Shown: in pieces, positions 54,953 through 64,000 of the stretch
Layout: every line of letters begins with the position of its first letter
How positions within the stretch are numbered: position 1 is the first letter of the stretch
From: Sulfurimonas autotrophica DSM 16294
GTDB taxonomy: Bacteria > Campylobacterota > Campylobacteria > Campylobacterales > Sulfurimonadaceae
Assembly (NCBI RefSeq): GCF_000147355.1
Contig: NC_014506.1
Span: 1,054,001-1,118,000 of the forward strand
DNA: 64,000 nucleotides
Direction of reading: 5' to 3'
Position numbers and translations under genes: made by a program
Notes under the pieces: generated by a model
The model's database searches: none
The model's input: the letters and a program-made list of their open reading frames with translations, nothing else
Told to the model about the DNA's origin: nothing

Positions 54953-57130
54953 ATGTCAAAAATTATTTGGTCAAAAATTGATGAAGCTCCGGCTTTAGCA
55001 ACATATTCACTTTTACCAATCGTAAATGCTTTTACAAAAGAAGCAGGTGTAGAAGTAGTAACTAGTGATATTTCACTGGCAGGTAGAGTTTTAGCGGCAA
55101 TGGGTCTTGCTGAAAATGAATTAGCTAAGTTAGGTGAATTAGTACAAAAACCGGAAGCTAACATTATTAAGCTTCCAAACATTTCGGCTTCTGTCGGTCA
55201 ATTAAAAGATTGTATCGCTGAACTTCAGTCTCAAGGGTATGATATTCCTAATTATCCTGAAAATCCTACAAATGCAGAAGAAGAAGCGACTCAAGCAAAA
55301 TATAGTACATGTCTTGGTTCTGCAGTTAACCCTGTTCTTCGTGAAGGAAATTCTGACAGACGTGCAGCACATGCAGTTAAAAAGTATGCGCAAGAGCATC
55401 CACACAGACTAAAAGCATTTTCTGAAAACTCAAAAGCTTATGTTGCTCACATGAATGGTGACGGTGATTTTTATGGGAATGAAAAGTCTGTAACAGTAGA
55501 CAAAGCTCAAAAAGTTACAATTGCCTTGAATGGTAAAGAGCTTAAAATTATTGATGCGCTTGATGCTGAGATTTTAGACGGTACATTTATGTCAGCTAAA
55601 AAACTTCGTGCATTTATCCAAAAAACAATCGATGATGCAAAAGCAAACGGTGTTTTATGGTCTATTCACTTAAAAGCAACAATGATGAAAATCTCTGACC
55701 CTATTATGTTTGGTCATGCTTTTGAAGTATTCTTCAAAGATGCATTTACTAAATATGCAGACGTATTTGCAGAATTAAAAGTAAATCCAAACCTTGGTAT
55801 GAGTGATTTAGAGAAAAAAATTGCAGGTCATCCAAAAGAAGTAGAAATCAAAGCGGCTTTTCAAGCAGTGGTTGATTCTGATAACCCGGAAATTGCAATG
55901 GTTGACTCGGATAAAGGTACAACAAACTTCAATGCGCCAAATGACGTAATTATTGATGCTTCTATGCCTGTCGTTGTTCGTGAAGGCGGGAAACAATGGA
56001 ATCGTAAAGGTGACGCGATAGAGTGTGTTGCAGTTATTCCTGATTCTACTTATGGTGTATTTTATGAAGAGATGATAGCTGACTGTGTTAAAAATGGTCA
56101 ATACGATGTTACAACTATGGGTAATGTGGCAAATGTTGGACTTATGGCACAAAAAGCAGAAGAGTACGGTTCTCATCCGACTACTTTTGAAATGGCAGAA
56201 AACGGTACTGTAACTGTAACAGCCGAAGATGGAAGCGAGCTTATGAGTTTTGAAGTAGAAAAAGGTGATATCTGGAGAATGAGCCGCGCAAAAGACATCC
56301 CGATTAAAGACTGGGTTCGTTTAGCAGTTGAGAGAGCTCGTCTTACAGGAAACCCTGCGGTATTCTGGTTAGATGAAGAGAGAGCACATGATGCACAAAT
56401 GATTCAAAAAGTAAACAAATATCTTAATGAGTATGACACAATAGGTCTTGACCTTAAAATTATGGATATTGCATCAGCTACAAGATTTACAAACGAAAGA
56501 GTAAGAGCCGGAAAAGACACAATTTCTGTTACTGGTAATGTTCTTCGTGATTATTTAACTGACATGTACCCGATTTTAGAGCTTGGAACATCTGCAAAAA
56601 TGCTTTCAATTGTTCCATTATTAGCAGGCGGCGGTCTTTTTGAAACAGGTGCAGGCGGATCAGCTCCAAAACACGTTGAACAATTCTTAGAGTGCGGTCA
56701 CTTACGTTGGGATTCACTGGGTGAGTTCTTGGCGCTGGCTGAGTCACTTAGAATGATGTATCAAAAAAGTGAAGACAGCAAAATCGGCGCATTAACAGAA
56801 GGTCTTGATAAAGCAAACGAAGGATACCTTGATAATGATAAAGCACCTTCAAGAAAATGCGGAGAACCGGATAACAAGGCATCTCACTACTGGGTAGCAC
56901 GTTACTGGGCTGAGGCACTCAGCATAGAGACTGCTGATACTGCTTTATCCGATAAATTCACTCCAATAGCAGAGGAACTTATTAAAAATGAAGAAAAAAT
57001 TCTTTCTGAATTAGCAGCTGCAGAAGGAAAACCTCAAGATATTGGCGGTTATTTCCATCCAAATGATGAAAAAGCTGCAAATGCTATGCGTCCATCTGCG
57101 ACACTTAATGCAATTATTGATGCTATATAG
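54953..57130 (+). CDS. icd: Isocitrate dehydrogenase, NADP, monomeric type
   Basis: The 80-kDa monomeric isocitrate dehydrogenase converts isocitrate and 2-oxoglutarate. In an autotroph it can run in the carboxylating direction. Typical segments are TDISLAGRVLAAMG, CLGSAVNPVLREGNSDRRA, DKGTTNFNAPNDVIIDASMP, and NPAVFWLDEERAHDAQMI. At 725 residues it is slightly shorter than the usual 740. A GAGGA sequence precedes its ATG. A terminator follows the stop, so it is separate from the mdh unit. Confidence 0.95.
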   Translation: MSKIIWSKIDEAPALATYSLLPIVNAFTKEAGVEVVTSDISLAGRVLAAMGLAENELAKLGELVQKPEANIIKLPNISASVGQLKDCIAELQSQGYDIPNYPENPTNAEEEATQAKYSTCLGSAVNPVLREGNSDRRAAHAVKKYAQEHPHRLKAFSENSKAYVAHMNGDGDFYGNEKSVTVDKAQKVTIALNGKELKIIDALDAEILDGTFMSAKKLRAFIQKTIDDAKANGVLWSIHLKATMMKISDPIMFGHAFEVFFKDAFTKYADVFAELKVNPNLGMSDLEKKIAGHPKEVEIKAAFQAVVDSDNPEIAMVDSDKGTTNFNAPNDVIIDASMPVVVREGGKQWNRKGDAIECVAVIPDSTYGVFYEEMIADCVKNGQYDVTTMGNVANVGLMAQKAEEYGSHPTTFEMAENGTVTVTAEDGSELMSFEVEKGDIWRMSRAKDIPIKDWVRLAVERARLTGNPAVFWLDEERAHDAQMIQKVNKYLNEYDTIGLDLKIMDIASATRFTNERVRAGKDTISVTGNVLRDYLTDMYPILELGTSAKMLSIVPLLAGGGLFETGAGGSAPKHVEQFLECGHLRWDSLGEFLALAESLRMMYQKSEDSKIGALTEGLDKANEGYLDNDKAPSRKCGEPDNKASHYWVARYWAEALSIETADTALSDKFTPIAEELIKNEEKILSELAAAEGKPQDIGGYFHPNDEKAANAMRPSATLNAIIDAI

Positions 57131-57144
57131 TTCTTTAATTAATT

Positions 57145-57181
57145 GAAACTGCATGCTTTGTGCATGTAGTTTTCACTTTTT
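57145..57181 (+). terminator. Rho-independent terminator after icd
   Basis: A 12-bp stem with one bulge and one G-T pair (arms 57145-57156 and 57162-57174, around CATG) is followed by CTTTTT. It lies 15 bases after the icd stop codon. Confidence 0.75.
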
Positions 57182-57244
57182 ATATACAGCCTGTATAAAG
57201 CTTTATATAAAAGGTGAAATTAACACACCTTACAATGATGTTTA

Positions 57245-57288
57245 GTATACTTAAGTGTTATGTGTTCGCACATGTTGTTTAAGTGTAT
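57245..57288 (+). promoter_or_regulatory. 20-bp hairpin with UUCG loop ahead of mdh
   Basis: Arms of 20 bases (57245-57264 and 57269-57288) pair around TTCG with five or six G-U pairs and one mismatch. The G-U pairs form only in RNA read from the plus strand. No T-run follows, so it looks more like a leader structure or stability element of the mdh transcript than a terminator. Confidence 0.5.
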
Positions 57289-57327
57289 CTTATTAGTCAT
57301 CATAGTAATTAATATTAAGGAGCATAT

Positions 57328-58284
57328 ATGAGTCAAGGAAAAAGAGTAGGGATAGTAGGTGCTGGTAATGTTGGCGCAACAGTAGCTTACTCTCTGGCAA
57401 TGCTTGGATCATGTCATGAAATTATACTTCGTGACAATAAGATAGATGTAGCAAAGGGAAAGGCTCTTGATATGTCCCAGGCAGCTTCTGCTGTAAGAAG
57501 TCATACTGTAGTAAGTGTTGCTGAAGAGATGTCTGATTTAGTTGATTGTGATGTCGTTGTAGTAACTGCAGGCAGTCCAAGACTGCCGGGTATGAGCCGT
57601 GATGATTTACTGATGATAAATGCAAAAATCACAAAAGAGGTAATTGAAGGTATTGCAAAGTATTCTCCAAATGCAATTGTAATTATGGTCTCAAACCCAC
57701 TTGACGCTATGACATATGTAGCACTCAAAGAGAGTGGATTTGATAGAAGCCGTGTTATAGGAATGGCTGGAATACTTGACAGTTCAAGAATGGCTGCATT
57801 TATTCAAGAAAAGCTTGGATATGGCGGTGGACAGATTCGTGCTTCGGTTATGGGCGGTCATGGAGATGACATGGTGCCTCTTCCTCGTTATTCTACTGTA
57901 GCAGGTGTTCCTCTTTCGGATGTACTTACTAATGATGAAATAGCTGAAATTGTTGACAGAACGCGCCATGGTGGTGCTGAAATAGTCGGTTATTTAAAAA
58001 CAGGCTCAGCATACTATGCTCCTGCAAAATCAACAGCAATTATGGTAGATGCGATACTTAAAGATACAAAACAGATTCATCCGTGTGCAGTATGTTTAGA
58101 GGGTGAATACGGTTACAGTGATGTTGTTTCAGGTGTTCCTGTAATGCTTGGTGCCAAAGGTGCTGAAAAAATCATCGAAGTAACTCTTGATGAAAAAGAA
58201 AAAGCAATGTTTGCTCAATCTTGTAAATCTGTTCAAGATTTAATAGATACTTTAAATAAAAATAAATTTTTTGAAGGGAAATAA
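57328..58284 (+). CDS. mdh: Malate dehydrogenase
   Basis: An NAD(P)-dependent LDH/MDH-fold enzyme of 318 residues. The Rossmann motif is [14 protein letters not shown], the substrate-binding Arg region is [14 protein letters not shown], and the catalytic His is in [30 protein letters not shown] is the family signature of the bacterial/archaeal-type enzyme. In the reductive cycle it reduces oxaloacetate to malate. AAGGAG precedes the ATG. fumC follows after 3 bases. Confidence 0.94.
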   Translation: MSQGKRVGIVGAGNVGATVAYSLAMLGSCHEIILRDNKIDVAKGKALDMSQAASAVRSHTVVSVAEEMSDLVDCDVVVVTAGSPRLPGMSRDDLLMINAKITKEVIEGIAKYSPNAIVIMVSNPLDAMTYVALKESGFDRSRVIGMAGILDSSRMAAFIQEKLGYGGGQIRASVMGGHGDDMVPLPRYSTVAGVPLSDVLTNDEIAEIVDRTRHGGAEIVGYLKTGSAYYAPAKSTAIMVDAILKDTKQIHPCAVCLEGEYGYSDVVSGVPVMLGAKGAEKIIEVTLDEKEKAMFAQSCKSVQDLIDTLNKNKFFEGK

Positions 58285-58287
58285 ATA

Positions 58288-59679
58288 ATGAAAACTCGTA
58301 TAGAAAAAGACACAATGGGAGAAATTGAAGTACCTCAAGATGCTTATTGGGGAGCTCAAACACAAAGAAGTATTCAAAACTTTAAAATCGGTGAAGAAAA
58401 AATGCCATATGAAATTACTCGTGCATTTTCATACCTGAAAAAAGCAGTAGCACTTGTCAATAAAGACCTTGGAAAACTTGATGCTAAAAAAGCCGATGCA
58501 ATTGCGCAGGCTGCTGATGATATGTTAGCAGGTAAACTTGACGGAAATTATCCTCTAGTTGTATGGCAAACAGGTTCAGGTACGCAATCAAATATGAACA
58601 ACAACGAAGTGCTTGCAAATCGTGCTACTGAAATACTTGGCGGTGATTTTACAAAAGAAAAGCTTGTTCACCCTAATGATGATGTAAATAAATCTCAATC
58701 TTCAAACGATACATATCCAACTGCTTTACATGTAGCTTCTGTTATCGCTGTTGAAGAGCAGCTGCTTCCAGCTATTGCAAAACTTAAAGCTACGCTTCAA
58801 GCAAAAAGTGAAGCTTTTAAAGATATCGTAAAAATTGGTCGTACACATTTACAGGATGCAACGCCTTTAACGCTTGGTCAAGAAATAAGCGGCTGGGTTG
58901 AAATGCTTAACAAATGTGAAAAAATGGCTAAAGATTCACTTGAAGCTGTTCGAGAATTAGCACTTGGCGGAACTGCAGTTGGAACAGGATTGAATGCTCA
59001 CCCTGAGCTCGGCGAAAGAGTCGCTAAAAAATTAAGTGAACTTACTGGTCATGATTTTATCACTGCACCAAACAAGTTTCATGCACTTACTTCACATGAT
59101 GCACTTGTTTTTGCTCATGGTGCCCTAAAAGCGCTGGCAGCAGATATGATGAAAATCGCAAATGATGTAAGATGGTTGGCTTCTGGACCACGTTGTGGTT
59201 TAGGTGAAATTGAGATTCCTGCAAATGAACCTGGAAGTTCTATTATGCCGGGTAAAGTAAATCCTACACAAAGCGAAGCAGTAACAATGGTTACTTGTCA
59301 AGTTATGGGTAATGATGCAACAATCGGTTTTGCAGCTTCACAAGGTAATTTTGAATTAAATGTTTTTAAACCTGTTATTGCTTACAATTTCTTACAATCA
59401 GTGCGTCTTTTAAGTGATTCTATCGTTTCATTTAATGACAATGCTGCTGTAGGTATTAAACCTGTTGAGAGTAAAATAGATCACTATCTGCATGATTCAT
59501 TAATGCTTGTAACTGCTCTTAACCCATATATTGGATATGAAAATGCAGCTAAAATTGCAAAAACTGCGCATGCAAATAACTCTACATTGAAAGAAACAGC
59601 TGTTGAACTGGGTCTTTTGACACCTGAGCAGTTTGACGAATATGTAAAACCAGAAGAAATGATAGCGCCCAAGGCCTAA
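58288..59679 (+). CDS. fumC: Fumarate hydratase, class II
   Basis: An iron-free fumarase of 463 residues of the aspartase/fumarase superfamily. The signature [17 protein letters not shown] is intact, with [19 protein letters not shown] and the catalytic His-containing [16 protein letters not shown]. It dehydrates malate to fumarate in the reductive direction. This stable class II type differs from the oxygen-sensitive class I fumarase found in some related taxa. It is co-transcribed with mdh. Confidence 0.95.
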   Translation: MKTRIEKDTMGEIEVPQDAYWGAQTQRSIQNFKIGEEKMPYEITRAFSYLKKAVALVNKDLGKLDAKKADAIAQAADDMLAGKLDGNYPLVVWQTGSGTQSNMNNNEVLANRATEILGGDFTKEKLVHPNDDVNKSQSSNDTYPTALHVASVIAVEEQLLPAIAKLKATLQAKSEAFKDIVKIGRTHLQDATPLTLGQEISGWVEMLNKCEKMAKDSLEAVRELALGGTAVGTGLNAHPELGERVAKKLSELTGHDFITAPNKFHALTSHDALVFAHGALKALAADMMKIANDVRWLASGPRCGLGEIEIPANEPGSSIMPGKVNPTQSEAVTMVTCQVMGNDATIGFAASQGNFELNVFKPVIAYNFLQSVRLLSDSIVSFNDNAAVGIKPVESKIDHYLHDSLMLVTALNPYIGYENAAKIAKTAHANNSTLKETAVELGLLTPEQFDEYVKPEEMIAPKA

Positions 59680-59708
59680 ACATCCCCAATTTAAAACAAG
59701 GAGAATAG

Positions 59709-60884
59709 ATGAATATACATGAATATCAGGCAAAACAGATTTTTGCTCAGTATGGTGTTCCAACACCTAGAGGTATGGTGGCAAACACACCAGATGAAGC
59801 AGTAAAAGCTGCACATGAATTAGGTGGAAACATTTGGGTAGTAAAAGCACAAATACATGCTGGAGGACGCGGACTTGGCGGTGGTGTTAAGCTTGCAAAA
59901 TCTATAGAAGAAGTAAAAGAGTTAGCAGGCGAAATCTTAGGAATGACACTTGTAACTCACCAAACAGGACCAGAAGGTAAACTTGTACAAAAAGTTTATA
60001 TAGAAGAGGGTGCAGATATTAAAGATGAGTTATATCTTTCTGTAGTACTTGACCGTGCACAAGAGATGCCTATTATTATGGCTTCAACTGAAGGCGGTAT
60101 GGATATTGAAACTGTTGCGGAAAAAACTCCGGAAAAAATCATTAAAGTGACTATTGATCCTTCTATTGGATTTCAGGGATTTCACGGTCGTGAATTAGTT
60201 TTTGGTCTTGGAATTACAGATAAAAACGAACAACGTAAAATGATTGATTTTGCTTCTAAACTTTATAAAGTTTATATGGATAAAGATGCAGAAATGATTG
60301 AAATCAATCCATTGATTAAAACCGGAGCAGGGGATTTTATTGCACTAGACGGTAAAATGGGATTTGATGATTCAGCTCTTGGGCGTCATCCTGAACTCGA
60401 AGATATGCGAGATATATCTGAAGAAGACCCGGATGAAAGAGAAGCGAGTCAATATGGTCTTTCTTACATCGCTCTTGATGGTGAGATTGGTTGTATGGTA
60501 AATGGTGCCGGCCTTGCGATGGGTACTATGGATACTATTAACTATATGGGTGGAACACCTGCAAACTTCCTTGATGTTGGTGGTTCAGCAAATGCTGAGA
60601 CAGTTGCGAAAGGTTTTGAAATTATTTTGAAAAACCCAAATGTAAAAGCTATTTTTGTAAATATTTTCGGTGGTATTGTACGTTGTGACCGTATTGCAAA
60701 CGGAATTTTGGAAGCTACAAAACTTGTAGATGTTCATGTTCCTGTTATTGTTCGTCTTGATGGTACAAATGCACCAGAAGCAGCAGAAATTCTTAAAAAT
60801 GCAAATATTGCTAATGTTATTGCTGCAACAGATTTAGCAGACGGTGCTGCAAAAGCAGTAGCTGCAGCAAAAGGAGAGTTATAA
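59709..60884 (+). CDS. sucC: Succinyl-CoA synthetase, beta subunit
   Basis: The nucleotide-binding subunit (391 residues) of the enzyme that makes succinyl-CoA from succinate. The ATP-grasp start MNIHEYQAKQIFAQYGVP, the phosphate-binding VVKAQIHAGGRGLGGGVKLA and the NIFGGIVRCDRIANGI signature are present. An AAGGAG ribosome binding site is seen. sucD follows after 3 bases. In the reductive cycle it supplies the substrate of the Oor complex. Confidence 0.96.
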   Translation: MNIHEYQAKQIFAQYGVPTPRGMVANTPDEAVKAAHELGGNIWVVKAQIHAGGRGLGGGVKLAKSIEEVKELAGEILGMTLVTHQTGPEGKLVQKVYIEEGADIKDELYLSVVLDRAQEMPIIMASTEGGMDIETVAEKTPEKIIKVTIDPSIGFQGFHGRELVFGLGITDKNEQRKMIDFASKLYKVYMDKDAEMIEINPLIKTGAGDFIALDGKMGFDDSALGRHPELEDMRDISEEDPDEREASQYGLSYIALDGEIGCMVNGAGLAMGTMDTINYMGGTPANFLDVGGSANAETVAKGFEIILKNPNVKAIFVNIFGGIVRCDRIANGILEATKLVDVHVPVIVRLDGTNAPEAAEILKNANIANVIAATDLADGAAKAVAAAKGEL

Positions 60885-60887
60885 AAT

Positions 60888-61763
60888 ATGTCTATTTTAG
60901 TAAATAAAGATACAAAAGTTATCGTTCAGGGTTTTACTGGTAAAGAGGGTACTTTTCATGCTGAGCAATGTATTGATTATGGTACAAAGATTGTTGGCGG
61001 CGTAACGCCAAACAAAGGTGGTGAGACACATCTTGGTAAACCGGTTTTTAATACTGTTAAAGATGCAGTAGATGCTACCGGCGCTACTGTTTCTATGGTT
61101 TTCGTTCCACCTGCATTTGTTGCAGATGCCGTAATGGAAGCTGCTGATGCTGGAATTGAACTTGCTGTAATTATTACAGAAGGTGCTCCTGTTAAAGATA
61201 TGATGTATGCTAAACAATATGCTACAAAACATAATATGAAAACAATAGGGCCAAACTGTCCCGGTATTATTACTGCTGATGAGTGTAAAATCGGAATTAT
61301 GCCTGGTATGATTTTCAAAAAAGGAAATGTCGGATTGATTTCTAAATCTGGTACATTAACGTATGAAGGTGCAAACCAAGTTGTTAAAGAAGGTTTTGGT
61401 ATTACAACTGCAGTTGGTATTGGTGGAGACCCGATTATTGGTCTTTCATACAAGCAAATTTTACCGATGTTTGAAGCAGATCCAGAAACTGAAGCAATCG
61501 TTATGATTGGTGAAATTGGTGGGGATCTTGAAATTCAAGCTGCAAAACTTATTAAAGAACAAATAACTAAACCTGTTGTTGCATTTATTGCGGGTCAAAC
61601 TGCTCCTAAAGGCAAACGCATGGGGCATGCCGGTGCCATTATCTCTGGAAGTGCCGGAACTGCAAAAGAAAAAATGGATGCATTAGAAGCAGCTGGTGTA
61701 AAAGTAGTTGTTTCTCCTGCTGAAATTGGAAAAGCTGTTGCAGAAGTGTTGGCTGCTAAATAG
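60888..61763 (+). CDS. sucD: Succinyl-CoA synthetase, alpha subunit
   Basis: The CoA-binding subunit (291 residues). The phospho-histidine lies in [13 protein letters not shown], and [19 protein letters not shown] and [20 protein letters not shown] are typical. It pairs with sucC directly upstream. A complex inverted repeat follows before oorD, so the two operons may be separated or differently expressed. Confidence 0.96.
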   Translation: MSILVNKDTKVIVQGFTGKEGTFHAEQCIDYGTKIVGGVTPNKGGETHLGKPVFNTVKDAVDATGATVSMVFVPPAFVADAVMEAADAGIELAVIITEGAPVKDMMYAKQYATKHNMKTIGPNCPGIITADECKIGIMPGMIFKKGNVGLISKSGTLTYEGANQVVKEGFGITTAVGIGGDPIIGLSYKQILPMFEADPETEAIVMIGEIGGDLEIQAAKLIKEQITKPVVAFIAGQTAPKGKRMGHAGAIISGSAGTAKEKMDALEAAGVKVVVSPAEIGKAVAEVLAAK

Positions 61764-61780
61764 TTATTGAAATTCTAGCT

Positions 61781-61834
61781 TGTGTGAGCCTCGTTATGTA
61801 ACACTTTTGTTACTAACGGAGCGTCATCAGCACA
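61781..61834 (+). promoter_or_regulatory. Imperfect inverted repeat between sucD and oorD
   Basis: GTAAC/GTTAC (61798-61802 and 61809-61813) extended by CGTTA/TAACG, and at the edges TGTG/CACA, make a branched stem of about 50 bases. It has no following T-run. It may end the suc transcript, stabilise it or form part of the oor leader. Confidence 0.45.
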
Positions 61835-61924
61835 TTTTAGAATAAAATTAATAAAACTTAGATACTCTTTGAGTATAAAAAGTAGTATACAAAGTTAATT
61901 TGTATCTTAAAAATAGGAGAATAA

Positions 61925-62275
61925 ATGGGAACTTTTAAAACTGAAAACCCAGGCGATCAACCTGTATGGGTTAATACAAGCAACTGTAAAGCATGTGATA
62001 TTTGTGTATCAGTATGTCCTTCAGGTGTACTTGGAATGGTTTATGAAAAAACATCTACACTTGGAGCAATGATTTCTATTGATCATCCAGAAGCTTGTAT
62101 TGGATGTATGGAATGTGAATTGTCTTGTCCTGATTTTGCAATTTATGTGGCTGATAGAAAAGAGTTAAAAACTGCTGGATTAGGCTTTGCTAAACTAACA
62201 GATGAGTCAAAAGCTAGACAAGCTGCGATTGTCGCAAATAATTATATGTCTTTAGACGAAGAAGGAGCTAAATAA
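61925..62275 (+). CDS. oorD: 2-oxoglutarate:ferredoxin oxidoreductase, delta (ferredoxin) subunit
   Basis: A small iron-sulfur protein of 116 residues with two [4Fe-4S] binding motifs, CKACDICVSVCPSGV and CIGCMECELSCPDFA. It shuttles electrons to or from the Oor complex. TAGGAG lies before its ATG. oorA begins within its stop codon (TAATG at 62273-62277). The order oorD-oorA-oorB is the Campylobacterota arrangement; the gamma gene (oorC) would be expected just past the window. Confidence 0.93.
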   Translation: MGTFKTENPGDQPVWVNTSNCKACDICVSVCPSGVLGMVYEKTSTLGAMISIDHPEACIGCMECELSCPDFAIYVADRKELKTAGLGFAKLTDESKARQAAIVANNYMSLDEEGAK

Positions 62276-63429
62276 TGGCAAGAGAAGTAATTTCAACTGG
62301 TAATGAACTTGCAGCAAAAGCTGCAGTAGAAGCTGGTGCTAGATTTTTTGGAGGATATCCGATTACTCCATCATCAGAGATTATGCATGTATCTTCAGAT
62401 ATGTTACCAAAAGTTGGCGGAACAGCAATACAAATGGAAGATGAAATAGCCGGTATTTCCGCTGCACTTGGTGCTTCTATGGCTGGTACAAAATCATATA
62501 CTGCGACTTCAGGTCCTGGTATTTCACTCAAAGCTGAACAAATTGGTCTTGCTTTTATTGCTGAAATTCCATTGGTAATTTTCAATGTAATGCGTGGTGG
62601 CCCATCAACTGGTCTTCCAACTCGTGTTTCTCAAGCAGATATTGGTCAAGCACAATACCCAACGCATGGTGATTATGCATCAATTACTTTATGTGCCGGT
62701 TCACTAACTGAGTGTTATACACAAAGTGTTCGTGCATTTAATTTAGCTGAAAAATATATGACTCCTGTATTTATGCTTTTAGATGAAACAATTGGGCACA
62801 TGCATGGCAAAGCGATGCTTCCTGATACTGAAGAGATTGAAAGTTCAATTATAGATAGAGAAAAATTTCATGGTAATCCGTCTGATTATAAGCCTTATGA
62901 TGTGCCTATGAATAAACCAGCTGTACTTAATCCTATGTTTGAAGGATATAAATATCACATTACTGGTCTTCACCATGGTGATGAAGGCTTCCCGACAGAA
63001 GATGCTGCACAATGTGAATTCAATATTGAACGTTTAGTTGGTAAAATAAACACTGTACATTTAGAAAATAATGGACTTGATGATTTACCGGATTATGAAG
63101 AAGTTGATTTGGAAGATGCAGATGTTTGTATCATCGCTTATGGTTCAATAGCACTTGGTGCTTATGAAGCTGTTAAAAAACTTCGTTCAGAAGGTATTAA
63201 AGCTGGTCTATTTAGACCAATTATGTTGTGGCCATCTCCTATTAAAAGACTAGAAGAGATTGGTAAGAAATTCGAAAACAGAATTATGGTTACTGAACTT
63301 AATATGGGTCAGTACTCAAAAGAAATTGAACGCGTTATTAAGCGTAATGATTTTACTACTTTACTAAAAGCAAATGGTCGCCCAATAGCACCTGCTGAAA
63401 TGGTAGCAAAAGTTAAGGAGATGATTTAA
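62275..63429 (+). CDS. oorA: 2-oxoglutarate:ferredoxin oxidoreductase, alpha subunit
   Basis: A 384-residue alpha subunit of the OFOR family (domains I and II). The family start GNELAAKAAVEAGARFFGGYP is followed by ITPSSEIMH and by GPGISLKAEQIGLAFIAEIP, with AYGSIALGAYEAV in the second domain. In autotrophs it fixes CO2 onto succinyl-CoA using reduced ferredoxin. It overlaps oorD and oorB by one base each, so the three are translated as a unit. Confidence 0.95.
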   Translation: MAREVISTGNELAAKAAVEAGARFFGGYPITPSSEIMHVSSDMLPKVGGTAIQMEDEIAGISAALGASMAGTKSYTATSGPGISLKAEQIGLAFIAEIPLVIFNVMRGGPSTGLPTRVSQADIGQAQYPTHGDYASITLCAGSLTECYTQSVRAFNLAEKYMTPVFMLLDETIGHMHGKAMLPDTEEIESSIIDREKFHGNPSDYKPYDVPMNKPAVLNPMFEGYKYHITGLHHGDEGFPTEDAAQCEFNIERLVGKINTVHLENNGLDDLPDYEEVDLEDADVCIIAYGSIALGAYEAVKKLRSEGIKAGLFRPIMLWPSPIKRLEEIGKKFENRIMVTELNMGQYSKEIERVIKRNDFTTLLKANGRPIAPAEMVAKVKEMI

Positions 63430-64000
63430 TGGCATTTAATTATGATAAATATTTACGTGTAAACAAGATGCCGACACTATGGTGTTGGGGTTGTGGTGAT
63501 GGTGTTATTTTAAAAGCAACTATCCGTGCTATTGAGAAAATGGGTTGGGATATGGACAATGTTTGTGTTGTATCTGGTATTGGTTGTTCTGGCCGTTTTT
63601 CTTCATACATAGATTGTAACACTGTTCATACAACGCATGGTCGTACTGTTGCATATGCAACAGGTGTTAAGCTTGCTAAGCCGCATGCAAATGTAATCGT
63701 TGTTGCAGGAGACGGTGATGGTCTTGCAATTGGTGGAAATCACACCATTCATGGTTGTCGTCGAAATATTGATTTGAATTTCATTTTAATCAATAACTTT
63801 ATTTATGGCCTTACAAACTCTCAAACATCTCCAACTACACCTCGTGGTTTTTGGACTGTTTCTCAAAAGAATGGTAATATCGATCCGACTTTTAACGCTT
63901 CTAACTTGGCAATTGGGGCAGGAGCTTCTTTTGTTGCTCGTGAAGCAATGACAGACCCTAAAAAATTAGAAAAAATTCTTGTAAAAGCTTTTTCTCATAA
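63429..64000 (+). CDS. oorB: 2-oxoglutarate:ferredoxin oxidoreductase, beta subunit, 3' end outside the window
   Basis: The frame is open from ATG 63429 to the window end (about 190 residues seen). It begins MAFNYDKYLRVNKMPTLWCW, has a CWGCGDG cysteine motif and the thiamine-diphosphate site GDGDGLAIGGNHTIH with the downstream NN (FILINNFIYG). The beta subunit of this enzyme family binds ThDP and a [4Fe-4S] cluster. It starts within the oorA stop codon. The rest lies outside the window. Confidence 0.95.
   Translation, partial: MAFNYDKYLRVNKMPTLWCWGCGDGVILKATIRAIEKMGWDMDNVCVVSGIGCSGRFSSYIDCNTVHTTHGRTVAYATGVKLAKPHANVIVVAGDGDGLAIGGNHTIHGCRRNIDLNFILINNFIYGLTNSQTSPTTPRGFWTVSQKNGNIDPTFNASNLAIGAGASFVAREAMTDPKKLEKILVKAFSH

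Noticed and set aside
60977-61453. A 158-codon minus-strand frame opposite sucD
   Set aside because: It is the complement of a conserved enzyme gene and carries no domain.
1-64000. CRISPR array, prophage or transposase gene
   Set aside because: I saw no regular spaced repeats, no phage genes and no transposase in the window, so the elements have no visible helper here.

Overview
This window looks like a stretch of chromosome from a chemolithoautotrophic Campylobacterota (Epsilonproteobacteria) bacterium, most likely Sulfurimonas or a close relative. The evidence is AT-rich DNA with TATAAT-type promoters, a monomeric NADP isocitrate dehydrogenase, AcnB, and a four-subunit-type 2-oxoglutarate:ferredoxin oxidoreductase next to sucCD, fumC and mdh. 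That is most of a reductive TCA cycle. A sigma-54 gene and a sigma-54-type promoter before flgL, a family II pyrophosphatase and numerous GGDEF/EAL and histidine kinase genes fit the same group. The genus is an inference from gene content and order; no search was run.

Layout. 1-9.4 kb: signalling and membrane genes: a PAS-GGDEF cyclase cut by the window edge, a histidine-kinase-like protein without its histidine, ppaC, an acyl-CoA ligase, a K+ channel with a small membrane partner, and a two-component system. 9.4-21 kb: YgiQ, a methyltransferase, a GGDEF-EAL protein and the operon S4-trpD-tsaE-lptB-rpoN-TIGR02757-patatin. 21.1-21.9 kb: a small scar of decayed accessory genes (a nucleotidyltransferase and the tail of McrC). 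21.9-29 kb: a CoA-binding protein, threonine dehydratase, a WD40-type protein, ilvBN and lpxD. 29-38.3 kb: a long minus-strand run led by flgA (ubiX, coaD, tmk, hisS, a glutamate-synthase-like gene, speA, cysE, then aspC). 38.3-43.4 kb: tRNA-Leu, flgL, ftsK and a small gene. 43.5-50.8 kb: acnB, lolA, secA and a LolC/E-type permease. 50.8-54.8 kb: an AsmA-like giant and mltG, whose 5' ends overlap on opposite strands. 55-64 kb: icd, mdh, fumC, sucC, sucD, oorD, oorA and oorB (cut by the window edge).

How the genes work together. In the reductive direction Mdh, FumC, SucCD, Oor, Icd and AcnB convert oxaloacetate to citrate. Only fumarate reductase and the citrate-cleaving enzyme are missing, and they would lie elsewhere. 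The biosynthetic genes (branched-chain amino acids, Cys, Asp, Trp, polyamines, CoA, dTTP) draw on this carbon. LptB, LpxD, LolA and LolC/E serve the outer membrane.

The most unusual signal is a pair of intergenic elements of about 270 bp (9430-9700 and 46712-46975), plus a 49-bp palindrome (7656-7704) related to the ends of the first. Both full elements have long terminal inverted repeats enclosing two inverted copies of a nested hairpin. The four hairpin copies keep short fixed motifs (AAGGC, TACTAGTA, AACGAAG) while the stems change sequence with compensating substitutions. This is direct evidence of selection or copying that preserves a folded structure. I do not recognise the family. A second, dispersed signal is the palindrome TACATGTA, which I count 21 times, all inside genes and far above rough expectation.
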